A stretch of 64,000 nt of DNA from an uncultured Parabacteroides sp. (lineage in GTDB: Bacteria; Bacteroidota; Bacteroidia; Bacteroidales; Tannerellaceae). Position 1 is the stretch's first letter; every line of letters starts with the position of its first letter. The translations under genes were made by a program, and so were the position numbers. The DNA lies in NCBI RefSeq assembly GCF_902493135.1, contig NZ_CABUOD010000008.1, forward strand, positions 73,321 through 137,320. The letters run 5' to 3'. The notes beneath the pieces were generated by a model that was not told the DNA's origin, searched no databases, and saw only the letters and a program-made list of their open reading frames with translations. Shown one piece after another: positions 26,261 to 34,306 of this stretch.

Positions 26261-27477
26261 AACATCTATATCTGTTCAATGAAGGAAGCCGTGCCGCCAT
26301 CTATGGGATCGGTACTTATATACGGCAAATGATTACTCTTTTCTCCGGCCGGCAGGACATGGAGTTGAATGTGGTGGTCTTGAATTCCGATAAAAATGAG
26401 TTTGAGATAGAAGAGAAGGACGGATATAGGAGTTTCTACTTTCCACGTGTTTCTCTGCCCTCGGATAAACTGGAAATCTATATCCGGAATTCCTGGTATG
26501 TGCTCTATTCTTATATCGAAGAAATCGGTGAAGAAGACCGGTTGCTCTTTCATTTCAACTACGGGCAGGAACTGCCATTGTTGAAGTTGGCCAAACAGTA
26601 TTTCCCTGAATGTACGACCCTGTTCACCATTCATTACCAAATGTGGTGTTTTGAATTGAACGGGAATACGACGCTTTTCAGGAAGATCATGCAGGATAGC
26701 CGTGATGGGAAAACGCAAGGGCGTTTCAAGAATATTGTGGATAGCATAGAGAAGGAGTTGGCGGTTTATTCGGAAGCGGATTCGATTATTTGTTTGTCCC
26801 GCTATACCTATGAATTGTTGCTTGAAGAGTATGGTGTGGATGCAAGGAAAATATCGTTGGCCTATAATGGTTTGCCTGACGAGTGCCCTGCTTATGAAGA
26901 AAAAGAGGTCATGCGGATCAAACGGGATTTGTGTTTTGAAGAATCCGGCAAGTTGGTCTTGTTTGTGGGGAGGCTTGATGACATAAAAGGAGTCGGCCTT
27001 TTGGTGGAGGCTTTCAAAATCGTGTCGGACGCGTTTCCGGATTCGCGGTTGTTGATCGTAGGAGAAGGCAATTATACTTCTTGTCTGGAAAAGGCAAGAG
27101 ACATCTGGGGCCGTATTACTTTTACCGGACGTTTGACGAAGGGCGAACTATACCGATTGTACCGGATTGCCGATGTCGGGGTGATGCCGTCCAAGCACGA
27201 GCAATGCAGCTATGTTGCCATAGAGATGATGATGTTCGGCATTCCGTTGGTGAGTTCGACAAGTACCGGACTTGGGGAAATGGGAAATGGTCTTTATAAA
27301 TTGCCTGTTGAAGAGACGGAAGAGGATGTGCGCGTCTCTCCGGAAGATTTGGCGCGATTGGTCATAGAGGCTTTGCAGGATTCCGAAGCAGGTAAACGAT
27401 TCCGGGATGAATATGAGCAGAAGTTTACTTCGGAACGGATGGGGGAGAATATGGAAAAGGTTTATGGCTTGGTTTAG
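26257..27477 (+). CDS. GT4-type glycosyltransferase, peptide-cassette associated
   Basis: A 406-residue GT-B glycosyltransferase. The N-terminus MKHLYLFNEGSRAAIYGIG is distinctive of a Bacteroidetes family found with natural-product peptides (TIGR04157, from memory). The C-terminal domain shows LFVGRLDDIKGVGLLVEAF, GRLTKGELYRLYRIADVGV and the E-x7-E sugar-nucleotide motif in KHEQCSYVAIEMMMFG. It probably adds a sugar to the peptide or to a carrier. Start chosen at 26257 by the ATGA overlap; a longer frame from 26056 overlaps the LanC-like gene. Confidence 0.85.
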   Translation: MKHLYLFNEGSRAAIYGIGTYIRQMITLFSGRQDMELNVVVLNSDKNEFEIEEKDGYRSFYFPRVSLPSDKLEIYIRNSWYVLYSYIEEIGEEDRLLFHFNYGQELPLLKLAKQYFPECTTLFTIHYQMWCFELNGNTTLFRKIMQDSRDGKTQGRFKNIVDSIEKELAVYSEADSIICLSRYTYELLLEEYGVDARKISLAYNGLPDECPAYEEKEVMRIKRDLCFEESGKLVLFVGRLDDIKGVGLLVEAFKIVSDAFPDSRLLIVGEGNYTSCLEKARDIWGRITFTGRLTKGELYRLYRIADVGVMPSKHEQCSYVAIEMMMFGIPLVSSTSTGLGEMGNGLYKLPVEETEEDVRVSPEDLARLVIEALQDSEAGKRFRDEYEQKFTSERMGENMEKVYGLV

Positions 27478-27484
27478 ACGGGGT

Positions 27485-29023
27485 ATGAAAAACGTATTTA
27501 CACGATTTCTTCAGTTATTGGAGGTTCCGCATACATCGGAGTATTCGGACCGGTTCTACCGGGAATATCCGTACAAGAACAGTTTATTCGGATTGTCTCG
27601 GATGCTTTCGGATTACAGAGTGGACAATTTGGCATTGCGACTAAATCGGAATGTTTCGGAGTTGTTGGAATTGGAAGCTCCTTTTATCGCGTTTGCCAAT
27701 AATGAGTTTGTATTGGTGGAAAAACTATCTTCTGCCCGTGTCTCTTATTATTGGCGCGGCAAATCAATCGAATTGCCAATTGAAGACTTCTTGAAGACTT
27801 GGTCCGGTGTAGTCCTTTTGGCCGAGAAGACGGAGCATTCGAAGGAACCGGGATATAGGGAGCATCTGAAAAGGGAATGGTTCGATAGAGGCGAGAAGAT
27901 GATCTTTTTTGCGGTCTTGTTGTTTCTGTTGTTTGTCTCTTTTTTCTCGAATGAACAGTTTCCGGCTGTTTATTTGGTTTTGTCGTCCGTTTTCAATTTG
28001 GCCGGTTTGTATGTCTCTTGGTCGCTTTTGCTGAAGCAAATAGGGATGCAGACCGAGTTTGGGGATAAGGTTTGCTCTTTATTCAAGAAAAGCAGCTGCA
28101 ACGATGTCCTGAGTACTCCCGCCGCCAAATTGTTCGGCATTATCGGGTTGAGTGAAATCGGGGTGTCGTATTTCATTTCTAATTTGTTGATTTTGCATTG
28201 TGCAGGTTCATTGGCAGGCTATTACGTCTTGGCATCGGTCATGGCCTTGCCTTTTACGGTGTGGAGTTTTTGTTACCAGAAGTTCAAAATCCGTATTTGG
28301 TGTCCTTTATGTCTGGTGGTGTTGGGGATATTGTGGGTAAACTTTTCTGTGAATGTCTTATGTGATATCCGAATGGCAGATATAACGGGAATACCTCTGC
28401 TACTTGCCGGATGTGTTTATTTGCTTCCGTTATTTGCTGTCGATATATTGTGCAGAATGTTTTACCGGAATTCGAGTATGGAGGATGCACAATATAAATT
28501 GAATAGCTTGAAAGCAAACAAGGACGTTTTTAATGCTTTACTGCAAAAGAATGAAAAATATCCGGTGGATCAATCCGTCTCTTCCGTTAGCTGGGGCAAC
28601 AAGGAGTCGAGCGATACGATTACGGTTATAACCAATCCGCATTGTGATCCATGTGCTGCCTTGCACCGGAAGTTGGAGCAGCTATTGGAAAAGGGAAGAG
28701 ACAAGTTTTGCATACGGTATGTGTTCACTTCGTTCAATGAGCCGTTGAGCATTAGTGCCAAGTTTTTGATATATTCCTATTTGAAACATGATGAAGTCAC
28801 CTTTCTGGCTATTCTGGACAAATGGTATAAAGAAGGTAAATATAGAAAGGAATCATTTTTTCAGGAATATGGTTTTGTACCGGATCAGCGAGTAGATGAA
28901 GAATATGCCCGGCATTATGATTTTGTCATGAAAAATAAAATACGATCGACACCCACGATATTATTCAATGGGCATAAAAAGCCGGATGAGTATATGTTGG
29001 AGGATTTGTTACATATTGTTTAA
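27485..29023 (+). CDS. Fusion of C39-peptidase-like, VKOR and DsbA-like domains
   Basis: About 512 residues. Residues 1-115 look like a C39 peptidase fold, but the catalytic Cys is absent and the His segment reads PFIAFANNEFVLVEK. Residues 137-325 form the VKOR membrane domain with Cys197, Cys205 and the CPLC pair 273/276. The last part is a periplasmic thioredoxin fold with HCDPC (Cys387/390) and a cis-Pro at STPTI. It should oxidise cysteine pairs in the periplasm, which fits the Cys-rich peptides. An upstream ATG at 27464 would overlap the previous gene. Confidence 0.85.
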   Translation: MKNVFTRFLQLLEVPHTSEYSDRFYREYPYKNSLFGLSRMLSDYRVDNLALRLNRNVSELLELEAPFIAFANNEFVLVEKLSSARVSYYWRGKSIELPIEDFLKTWSGVVLLAEKTEHSKEPGYREHLKREWFDRGEKMIFFAVLLFLLFVSFFSNEQFPAVYLVLSSVFNLAGLYVSWSLLLKQIGMQTEFGDKVCSLFKKSSCNDVLSTPAAKLFGIIGLSEIGVSYFISNLLILHCAGSLAGYYVLASVMALPFTVWSFCYQKFKIRIWCPLCLVVLGILWVNFSVNVLCDIRMADITGIPLLLAGCVYLLPLFAVDILCRMFYRNSSMEDAQYKLNSLKANKDVFNALLQKNEKYPVDQSVSSVSWGNKESSDTITVITNPHCDPCAALHRKLEQLLEKGRDKFCIRYVFTSFNEPLSISAKFLIYSYLKHDEVTFLAILDKWYKEGKYRKESFFQEYGFVPDQRVDEEYARHYDFVMKNKIRSTPTILFNGHKKPDEYMLEDLLHIV

Positions 29024-29046
29024 CGAACTATTAAAATTGTAAAATT

Positions 29047-29256
29047 ATGAAGCGATTATCTGAAATCAAAATTGGAAGAAAATTGTCGGAATATGAAATG
29101 AAATGTATTCATGGAAAATTAGGATGGGAGTTGGCTGGTGTACGTTGTTATAGCGGTCAATGTTATTGTGATTTTTATGTGACAGATGGTAGTTATTTTG
29201 TTTGTGACAAACCTTGTGATTCTATGGTTTGTTCTTCAAAGGGAATAACCTGTTAG
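29047..29256 (+). CDS. Cys-rich precursor peptide 3
   Basis: A 69-residue peptide. The leader MKRLSEIKIGRKLSEYEMKC ends with IHGK, so the GG site is altered. The core has seven Cys (VRC, GQC, YC, FVC, KPC, MVC, ITC). It lies 23 bp after the fusion gene and 12 bp before the TlpA-like gene, in the same direction. Confidence 0.8.
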   Translation: MKRLSEIKIGRKLSEYEMKCIHGKLGWELAGVRCYSGQCYCDFYVTDGSYFVCDKPCDSMVCSSKGITC

Positions 29257-29268
29257 AAAAGTGAGTGT

Positions 29269-29832
29269 ATGAAATCTTTTTTATTATTTATTTTATTTTG
29301 GGCGGGTATAGTATCTGCCCAAAATATCCCTCAAAATATTCAAAAATATATTGAGCGATTGGAGATGCAACAGGATAGTGTTCATGAAAGTCGTATCGGG
29401 AAAGGATATCCTTTTGAATTTCAGTTTACGACTGAAGATGGAAATTATTTTAGTGATAAGAAGCTAAGGGGAAAGGTCACCTTATTGAATTTTTGGTTTG
29501 AAGCTTGTGCTCCTTGTGTTGCAGAATTTCAGGTATTGGAAGATTTATATCAAAAATATAGAAGTAATCCGGATTTTCAGATTGTCACTTTTTCAACCGA
29601 TCGCCCGGAACATATAAAAAAGACTCTTCTTCGATATGGCCTTCATTTTCCGGTCTGTCCTGTTTCCAGATCAGATGCTGCAAAGTTGAATTTCAATCAA
29701 GGTTTTCCTACAAATATTGTAATTGATAAAAATAAGATTGTGCTATATTTATCATTTGGAGGACCTGTAGAAGAAAAGCAAGTCAGAGAAATAATGAGAA
29801 ATATAGAGACTATTATAAAAAATAACTTATGA
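29269..29832 (+). CDS. TlpA-like thioredoxin-family protein
   Basis: A 187-residue secreted protein with signal peptide MKSFLLFILFWAGIVSA. The redox CxxC is CAPC at 80-83 (NFWFEACAPCVAEF), with a cis-Pro in GFPTNIVID. It probably reduces or reshuffles disulfides in the periplasm, complementing the VKOR/DsbA fusion. Its stop overlaps the next start as ATGA. A fossil copy of its 5' end lies at 23272. Confidence 0.88.
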   Translation: MKSFLLFILFWAGIVSAQNIPQNIQKYIERLEMQQDSVHESRIGKGYPFEFQFTTEDGNYFSDKKLRGKVTLLNFWFEACAPCVAEFQVLEDLYQKYRSNPDFQIVTFSTDRPEHIKKTLLRYGLHFPVCPVSRSDAAKLNFNQGFPTNIVIDKNKIVLYLSFGGPVEEKQVREIMRNIETIIKNNL

Positions 29833-30998
29833 AGTTTGCTACTTTCTTTTCTTTAATAATTATTATTGGATATTTCTTATCTTCTTGTAATGATAGTGGA
29901 CAAAAAGATGAAAATACTTATGTCCATGTCGATTTTATGGGTGCGGAACGAAAAAAACTCTATGTAGAAGATATTTTTGATTCTGTAGAAATTATTCCTT
30001 TGGAAACTTCATATTCCTGTTTGTTGGCAGATGAACCGTCGGTTTTAGCTGTTACGGATAGTTTTATCGTTTTGTCTAATATGATGCGGGAGGCTTTCTT
30101 GTTTAATCGGAAAGATGGACGATTTGTTCAACAAGTAGGGAAGCGAGGAAACGGTCCGGATGAGTATTATTTTTTGGTCTTTGATGCTTGTTTTGATCAG
30201 TATAATAATTTACTTTATGCAAATAGAGGAGATAGGTGGATTGGAATAAATATTAGGAATAATAAAGTTGAAGATTGGGTATTTAGACCTAAAATAAGTG
30301 ACAAGGAGGGCATTCTGAGTGTTGTGAATCCATACCGTATGAATGATTCGCTTTATATAGGATATGTTAATAATTTGACAGGCAAGGAGAATTTGAAATT
30401 GGTTGTTTTTAATCGGAATGGAGAAGTGGTACAAACTTATTCAAATACACTTTTTTATCAGATGGAAAAAGAAGAACCGATACTTTTTTGTCCGGGATAT
30501 TTTTATCATTATGGAGCAGATTTACATTTTTATGGAGGTTTGTATAAAGATACTCTGTATACGGTGAAGGAAGAAGGATTATATCCGAAATATGCCATCG
30601 CTTTAAATGAAAAATCACCTTATGAAACATGGGGAACATCTGAGTATGATTCTCATGATTTTCATTATCTGCTTCATATGATGGAGTATGAACCTTATTT
30701 GTTATTTTCTTATTTTGAGAAAGATAGACTTGGACCGGGAGTCGGTTTGTATGATAAAAAACGTAATAGGACATTACGAAGTGAAAGTAAGGATGGAGGT
30801 TTTGTGTTTCGAGAAGGTAAAGTTCCCTCTTTTTTCCCTCGATACATGGATGATAATGGATATGTTGTTGGCTATTGGATCTCTACTCAATGGATGGATT
30901 TTTTGGAAAAGCAAAAAGATTTAATAAAAATTCCAGATACTTTATTTTCAGTAAAAGAGGATGATAATCCAGTTATCATAATAGCAACCTTAAAATAA
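29829..30998 (+). CDS. Six-bladed beta-propeller lipoprotein 3
   Basis: A 389-residue lipoprotein (lipobox LSSC near residue 20). It shares with propellers 1 and 2 the segments LYVEDIFDSVEIIPLET, LFNRKDGRFVQQVGKRGNGP and the C-terminus KEDDNPVIII. It is the last gene of the cassette and is translationally coupled to the TlpA-like gene. Function unknown. Confidence 0.82.
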   Translation: MKFATFFSLIIIIGYFLSSCNDSGQKDENTYVHVDFMGAERKKLYVEDIFDSVEIIPLETSYSCLLADEPSVLAVTDSFIVLSNMMREAFLFNRKDGRFVQQVGKRGNGPDEYYFLVFDACFDQYNNLLYANRGDRWIGINIRNNKVEDWVFRPKISDKEGILSVVNPYRMNDSLYIGYVNNLTGKENLKLVVFNRNGEVVQTYSNTLFYQMEKEEPILFCPGYFYHYGADLHFYGGLYKDTLYTVKEEGLYPKYAIALNEKSPYETWGTSEYDSHDFHYLLHMMEYEPYLLFSYFEKDRLGPGVGLYDKKRNRTLRSESKDGGFVFREGKVPSFFPRYMDDNGYVVGYWISTQWMDFLEKQKDLIKIPDTLFSVKEDDNPVIIIATLK

Positions 30999-31400
30999 AA
31001 TAGATATAAAAACGTCCTTTTCCGGCGGATAAGATGTAAAAACAGGGCATAAAAATGTCCCCGACATATCAGGTAAACATTCCCGCATCCCCGGAAAGGT
31101 TTCGCACAGACCCGGATCTGTACCTTTTCCATATCCGGATGTCCGTGGCTATTACACCCGGGTATCAAGCGGTTATCCAAGTTGTTTTTGCTAAAACATC
31201 TATATAAATATCGGTTCGTATCGGTTGCAAAAACAGATGAACGCTTTATGATTTTGATACGGTTGTTTTAAATTTAAGTAAAAAAAAGCTGAAGAATAGC
31301 ATCTGAATATTTTTTTGTTATATTTATACTTTCAATAATTTGTGGTGAAAGCAGTGGCTTAATTTGTAAATAGAATCTTTTATCCTAAATATAGAATGTT
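30999..31400. other. Noncoding spacer after the peptide cassette
   Basis: No convincing gene, terminator or repeat is seen in these 402 bp. Its first half is GC-richer than the flanking genes and may be remnant sequence; the last 100 bp is AT-rich and could hold the promoter of the next gene. Confidence 0.5.
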
Positions 31401-32378
31401 ATGAGAAAAATCAAGTTGTTTGCTTTATTTGTATCATTTCTTGTTGGCGGAATGGGGTGCTCGGAAGAAAGCGATTTACTGAATGAAAATGTTGAAGCTT
31501 TATTGGAGACTCGTTCGGTTCCGGTAATGGTGACGTATTGTTGGGACGCTTTTGTAGAAGTAGGCGAAGTGAGTGTTTATAAGGGTACAACCTGCCGGAC
31601 CTATATGGAAGGAGGTGGTGGTGCTCCGGGAGGTGGAATTACCGGTGGATACGAGGCTGGGGGCTTCCCATCGTATGGAACTGCAAAAGATGAAGGGGTT
31701 GGAGGAAATGGACCTGTTTTTTATGTCGGTGATAAATGGAATTTCTTTTTTCCGGAATTGTCAACGATTTATCATCCGCTGTCGACTTTGAATGTCGCAG
31801 AAAAGTCTCAATTCGAGCATGTAATGGAACTATTTGACATAATGCCTTCCGATTATAAGAAGTTACGTCAGAAATTAGTGGACAAGAAGATTCAGATAAT
31901 TTTTAAAGTGAATCCGAATAGTCCATATCCAGCTTTATTCAAAACGGTTACTAATACAATTGAGTTTCAAGACAAATCATATATAAGCTGGGTTTATTTT
32001 ATAGAAGAATTTGTACATGCAGTTCAGTATGAGTGTTATGGCGATGCAATGATCAGCGCATTGAAGAATTTTGAGTTTGAGGCGAAAGCTTTTATTGATA
32101 TAGTGAATGTCATATCTGACAGATTTGATGAAAATTCGGATGGGGTAAGATACATTCCTACTCAGAGTGATCCCAATCCTGTTTTTTGTGGAAAATATAA
32201 AAGTTGGATTGAATCTCTGAGAGATAAGGGTTATCTTACCAGTAGTGATTACAATACCTATTACGAATTATGTGATTTATGGTCTGGTGCTCCCGGTGTT
32301 TGTAATCCGGGATTAGAACCTAAGTTGCTCCGGGAATTTTTCGGGAAGCCACGTCCACCTAAATTTCAAAGAAAGTAA
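31401..32378 (+). CDS. Lipoprotein with NVEALA-like start and zincin-like domain
   Basis: A 325-residue lipoprotein (lipobox Cys20 in GGMGC). The stretch LLNENVEALLETRS with following Cys47 and Cys65 resembles the NVEALA peptides of Bacteroidales, then a Gly-rich linker (70-90). The C-terminal half looks like a zincin protease: IEEFVHAVQYE (202-211) would be the HExxH helix, but the first His is Glu; a second acidic patch follows (EFEAKAF). So it may be inactive. It stands at the right edge of the peptide island. Confidence 0.6.
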   Translation: MRKIKLFALFVSFLVGGMGCSEESDLLNENVEALLETRSVPVMVTYCWDAFVEVGEVSVYKGTTCRTYMEGGGGAPGGGITGGYEAGGFPSYGTAKDEGVGGNGPVFYVGDKWNFFFPELSTIYHPLSTLNVAEKSQFEHVMELFDIMPSDYKKLRQKLVDKKIQIIFKVNPNSPYPALFKTVTNTIEFQDKSYISWVYFIEEFVHAVQYECYGDAMISALKNFEFEAKAFIDIVNVISDRFDENSDGVRYIPTQSDPNPVFCGKYKSWIESLRDKGYLTSSDYNTYYELCDLWSGAPGVCNPGLEPKLLREFFGKPRPPKFQRK

Positions 32379-32409
32379 CTATTAATTATTTATTAAAATC
32401 GAAGAAATC

Positions 32410-32949
32410 ATGAAAACGAAATTATCCATACTTCTATTATTTGTCGTTGCCATCGTTTCGGCAGTTTCCGCACAGGGAGTTCGTCCGGCAGGTTATGAGT
32501 CTGTCTACTTTGACCGTGAAGACTATATACCGGCAGAAGGTGACACGGTTGTTTACCTTTTTGAAAAAGGGGGAAAGTTTATTCCGGAGCAGAGAGATCT
32601 GGGGGAATTGTTTGGATTTAGAAAAATGGGCAAAGACCTATTCCTTTTTTTCAAAAGAGAATTTCCGGATTTGATTTATCCGGAGGATTTATTAAAGTTT
32701 ATAGATATCGGTTTATCTATGTGGGTCGATCATGACGGGAATATCGTTAATTTCTATTATAGGTTCAAGTCCGAGAATTTATATCTTTATCCCGATATGG
32801 AAAAGCATCTGTACAATTTTGCCATGTCCGTTAAGAAAGAAGGAGTAAAAAAATATGATATACACGCTTTATATCCGAACTCTTATTGTGAATTGCATTA
32901 CTTTTTTTCCTATATATATAAGGCATTGGTGATGCCACAAAAGTATTGA
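32410..32949 (+). CDS. Secreted protein of unknown function
   Basis: A 179-residue protein with signal peptide MKTKLSILLLFVVAIVSAVSA. I recognise no family; it is rich in aromatic residues (Tyr, Phe) and has VDHDGNIVNFYYRF in its middle. It lies 31 bp after the zincin-like lipoprotein gene, so both are probably in one transcript. Confidence 0.72.
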   Translation: MKTKLSILLLFVVAIVSAVSAQGVRPAGYESVYFDREDYIPAEGDTVVYLFEKGGKFIPEQRDLGELFGFRKMGKDLFLFFKREFPDLIYPEDLLKFIDIGLSMWVDHDGNIVNFYYRFKSENLYLYPDMEKHLYNFAMSVKKEGVKKYDIHALYPNSYCELHYFFSYIYKALVMPQKY

Positions 32950-33084
32950 CTGCCAGTAGCTCTCTTTATAAGTACCGGGAAGGGTAGCTCGGTGCTAATT
33001 ATCAGCGAACTGGAATTGCCGGATAGTTAGGGGATGAGTTGCCGGAATTTGCTCATTGAATGTCTGTCGTTTGCCATTGAAATG

Positions 33085-33143
33085 AAAAAAGTGACCGGTC
33101 GAATAGGGGGGAAGCGTGATTCAGGTGTATTTATATCTGTAAA
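33085..33143 (+). promoter_or_regulatory. Putative sigma-dependent block before fecR
   Basis: Contains AAAAAAGTGACCGGTCGAAT (33085-33104), then TAGGGGGGAAGCGTGATTC and GGTGTATTTATA. The first part resembles 21266-21286 behind the sigma gene, and the whole resembles blocks A and B of the island. This kind of spacer is usual between ECF sigma and FecR genes. Confidence 0.55.
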
Positions 33144-33153
33144 GCGATTGAAA

Positions 33154-34134
33154 ATGGAATACGAGGACAAGAAATATATAGTAAGAAAGCTGATGCAGGA
33201 CACGCTGACCGAAGAGGAGCGCACGGCCTTGCAGGCCTCTCGGCAGGTGACGAGAAAAATGGAGCATCAGTGGGACAATGCACCGGATGCGGTGAGGAGC
33301 GACTGTCCGGATGAGCCGTCTATCTGGCAGAATATATGCAGGGAGGTTTGGTCGCATGGCGAAGGGCGGAAAGTTGTGTTTTATAAGATATATAGTATGG
33401 TCGCCTCTATCTTATTGGTATTGGGGGTGGGCGGAACCGCTTATTTCGCGTTGCAGGGCAAGGCGAATGTTCCGATGTATGTCGTAAGTTCCGGCATCCG
33501 GAATATGGAATCCGTCTCTTTGCCGGATGGAACGAAAGTGCAGATGGGACCGGGCAGCCGTTTGACCTATCCTGCCAGTTTCTCCGGTAAGACGCGTGAG
33601 ATAACATTGGATGGACAAGCTTTTTTCGATGTGGCGAAGAATCGCGAAAAACCTTTTATCGTCCATACGGAGGATATGAGCGTGGAGGCGTTGGGGACTG
33701 CGTTCGAATTATTCAGCTACGATATGGAGAATAAGATAGAAGCGATCCTTCTGAATGGCAAGATCAAAGTAAGTGTGGCGGACAAGGAAACAAACAGATT
33801 GGAAGAATACCTCGTCTCTCCCGACGAAAAGATCTTGGTGGACCGGCAAACCGGCAAGATCACCAAGCAGATTGTGGATGCCGACAAATATACCGCCTGG
33901 CGCAAACAAAAGATGCTGAGTTTCGAAAACGAAAAACTCTCCATGATCATCCCGCGTCTCGAACAGTGGTACGGCAGAAAGGTGATGTGCCAAAAGGATC
34001 TGGCAGATAAATACCGGTTCACTTTCAAGGTGAGGGATGAGTCGCTGGAACGGATACTTTTTATGATAAAAGCATCTTCTCCATTGCAGTATAAAGAGGA
34101 GAAGAATGGCGATTATATATTGACTTTAAAATGA
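33154..34134 (+). CDS. FecR-family anti-sigma factor (locus 1)
   Basis: A 326-residue inner-membrane anti-sigma regulator. The start at 33154 is chosen because the N-terminal helix begins MEYEDKKYIVRKLMQDTLT; a longer frame from 33034 runs through the promoter-like block. One membrane helix lies at 74-100 (MVASILLVLGVGG). The periplasmic FecR domain shows LPDGTKVQMGPGSRLTYPAS, GQAFFDVAKN and VEALGTAFELFSY, and the last part holds an STN-like fold. It should receive a signal from the SusC of this locus. No sigma gene is adjacent. Confidence 0.93.
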   Translation: MEYEDKKYIVRKLMQDTLTEEERTALQASRQVTRKMEHQWDNAPDAVRSDCPDEPSIWQNICREVWSHGEGRKVVFYKIYSMVASILLVLGVGGTAYFALQGKANVPMYVVSSGIRNMESVSLPDGTKVQMGPGSRLTYPASFSGKTREITLDGQAFFDVAKNREKPFIVHTEDMSVEALGTAFELFSYDMENKIEAILLNGKIKVSVADKETNRLEEYLVSPDEKILVDRQTGKITKQIVDADKYTAWRKQKMLSFENEKLSMIIPRLEQWYGRKVMCQKDLADKYRFTFKVRDESLERILFMIKASSPLQYKEEKNGDYILTLK

Positions 34135-34194
34135 CTTATTATAAACAACTTAATTCTAATGCCTATGGGATAAAAAGAGTTAACCTTCAAAAAA

Positions 34195-34236
34195 ATTGGA
34201 AGATGCCGGCAAGCACCTTCCAATCAGAGAGTTTTT
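34195..34236 (+). terminator. Hairpin in the susC leader (locus 1)
   Basis: ATTGGAAG (34195-34202) and CTTCCAAT (34217-34224) form a stem followed by CAGAGAGTTTTTT. It lies 70 bp before susC, so it could end fecR transcripts or attenuate susC. Confidence 0.65.
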
Positions 34237-34306
34237 TAAAATGCTTGTCGTAAGGAGTCCAAGCCGAAGACTTGCATTTATTATTCATTAAAACGATAAC
34301 AAAGTT

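Noticed and set aside
21807..30998. Radical SAM maturase or C39 ABC exporter in the peptide cassette
   Set aside because: No CxxxCxxC motif or ABC ATPase motifs are encoded; the C39-like part of the fusion lacks catalytic residues.
30887..31180. Minus-strand frame of 97 residues
   Set aside because: It overlaps the end of propeller 3, has no family features, and no ribosome site.
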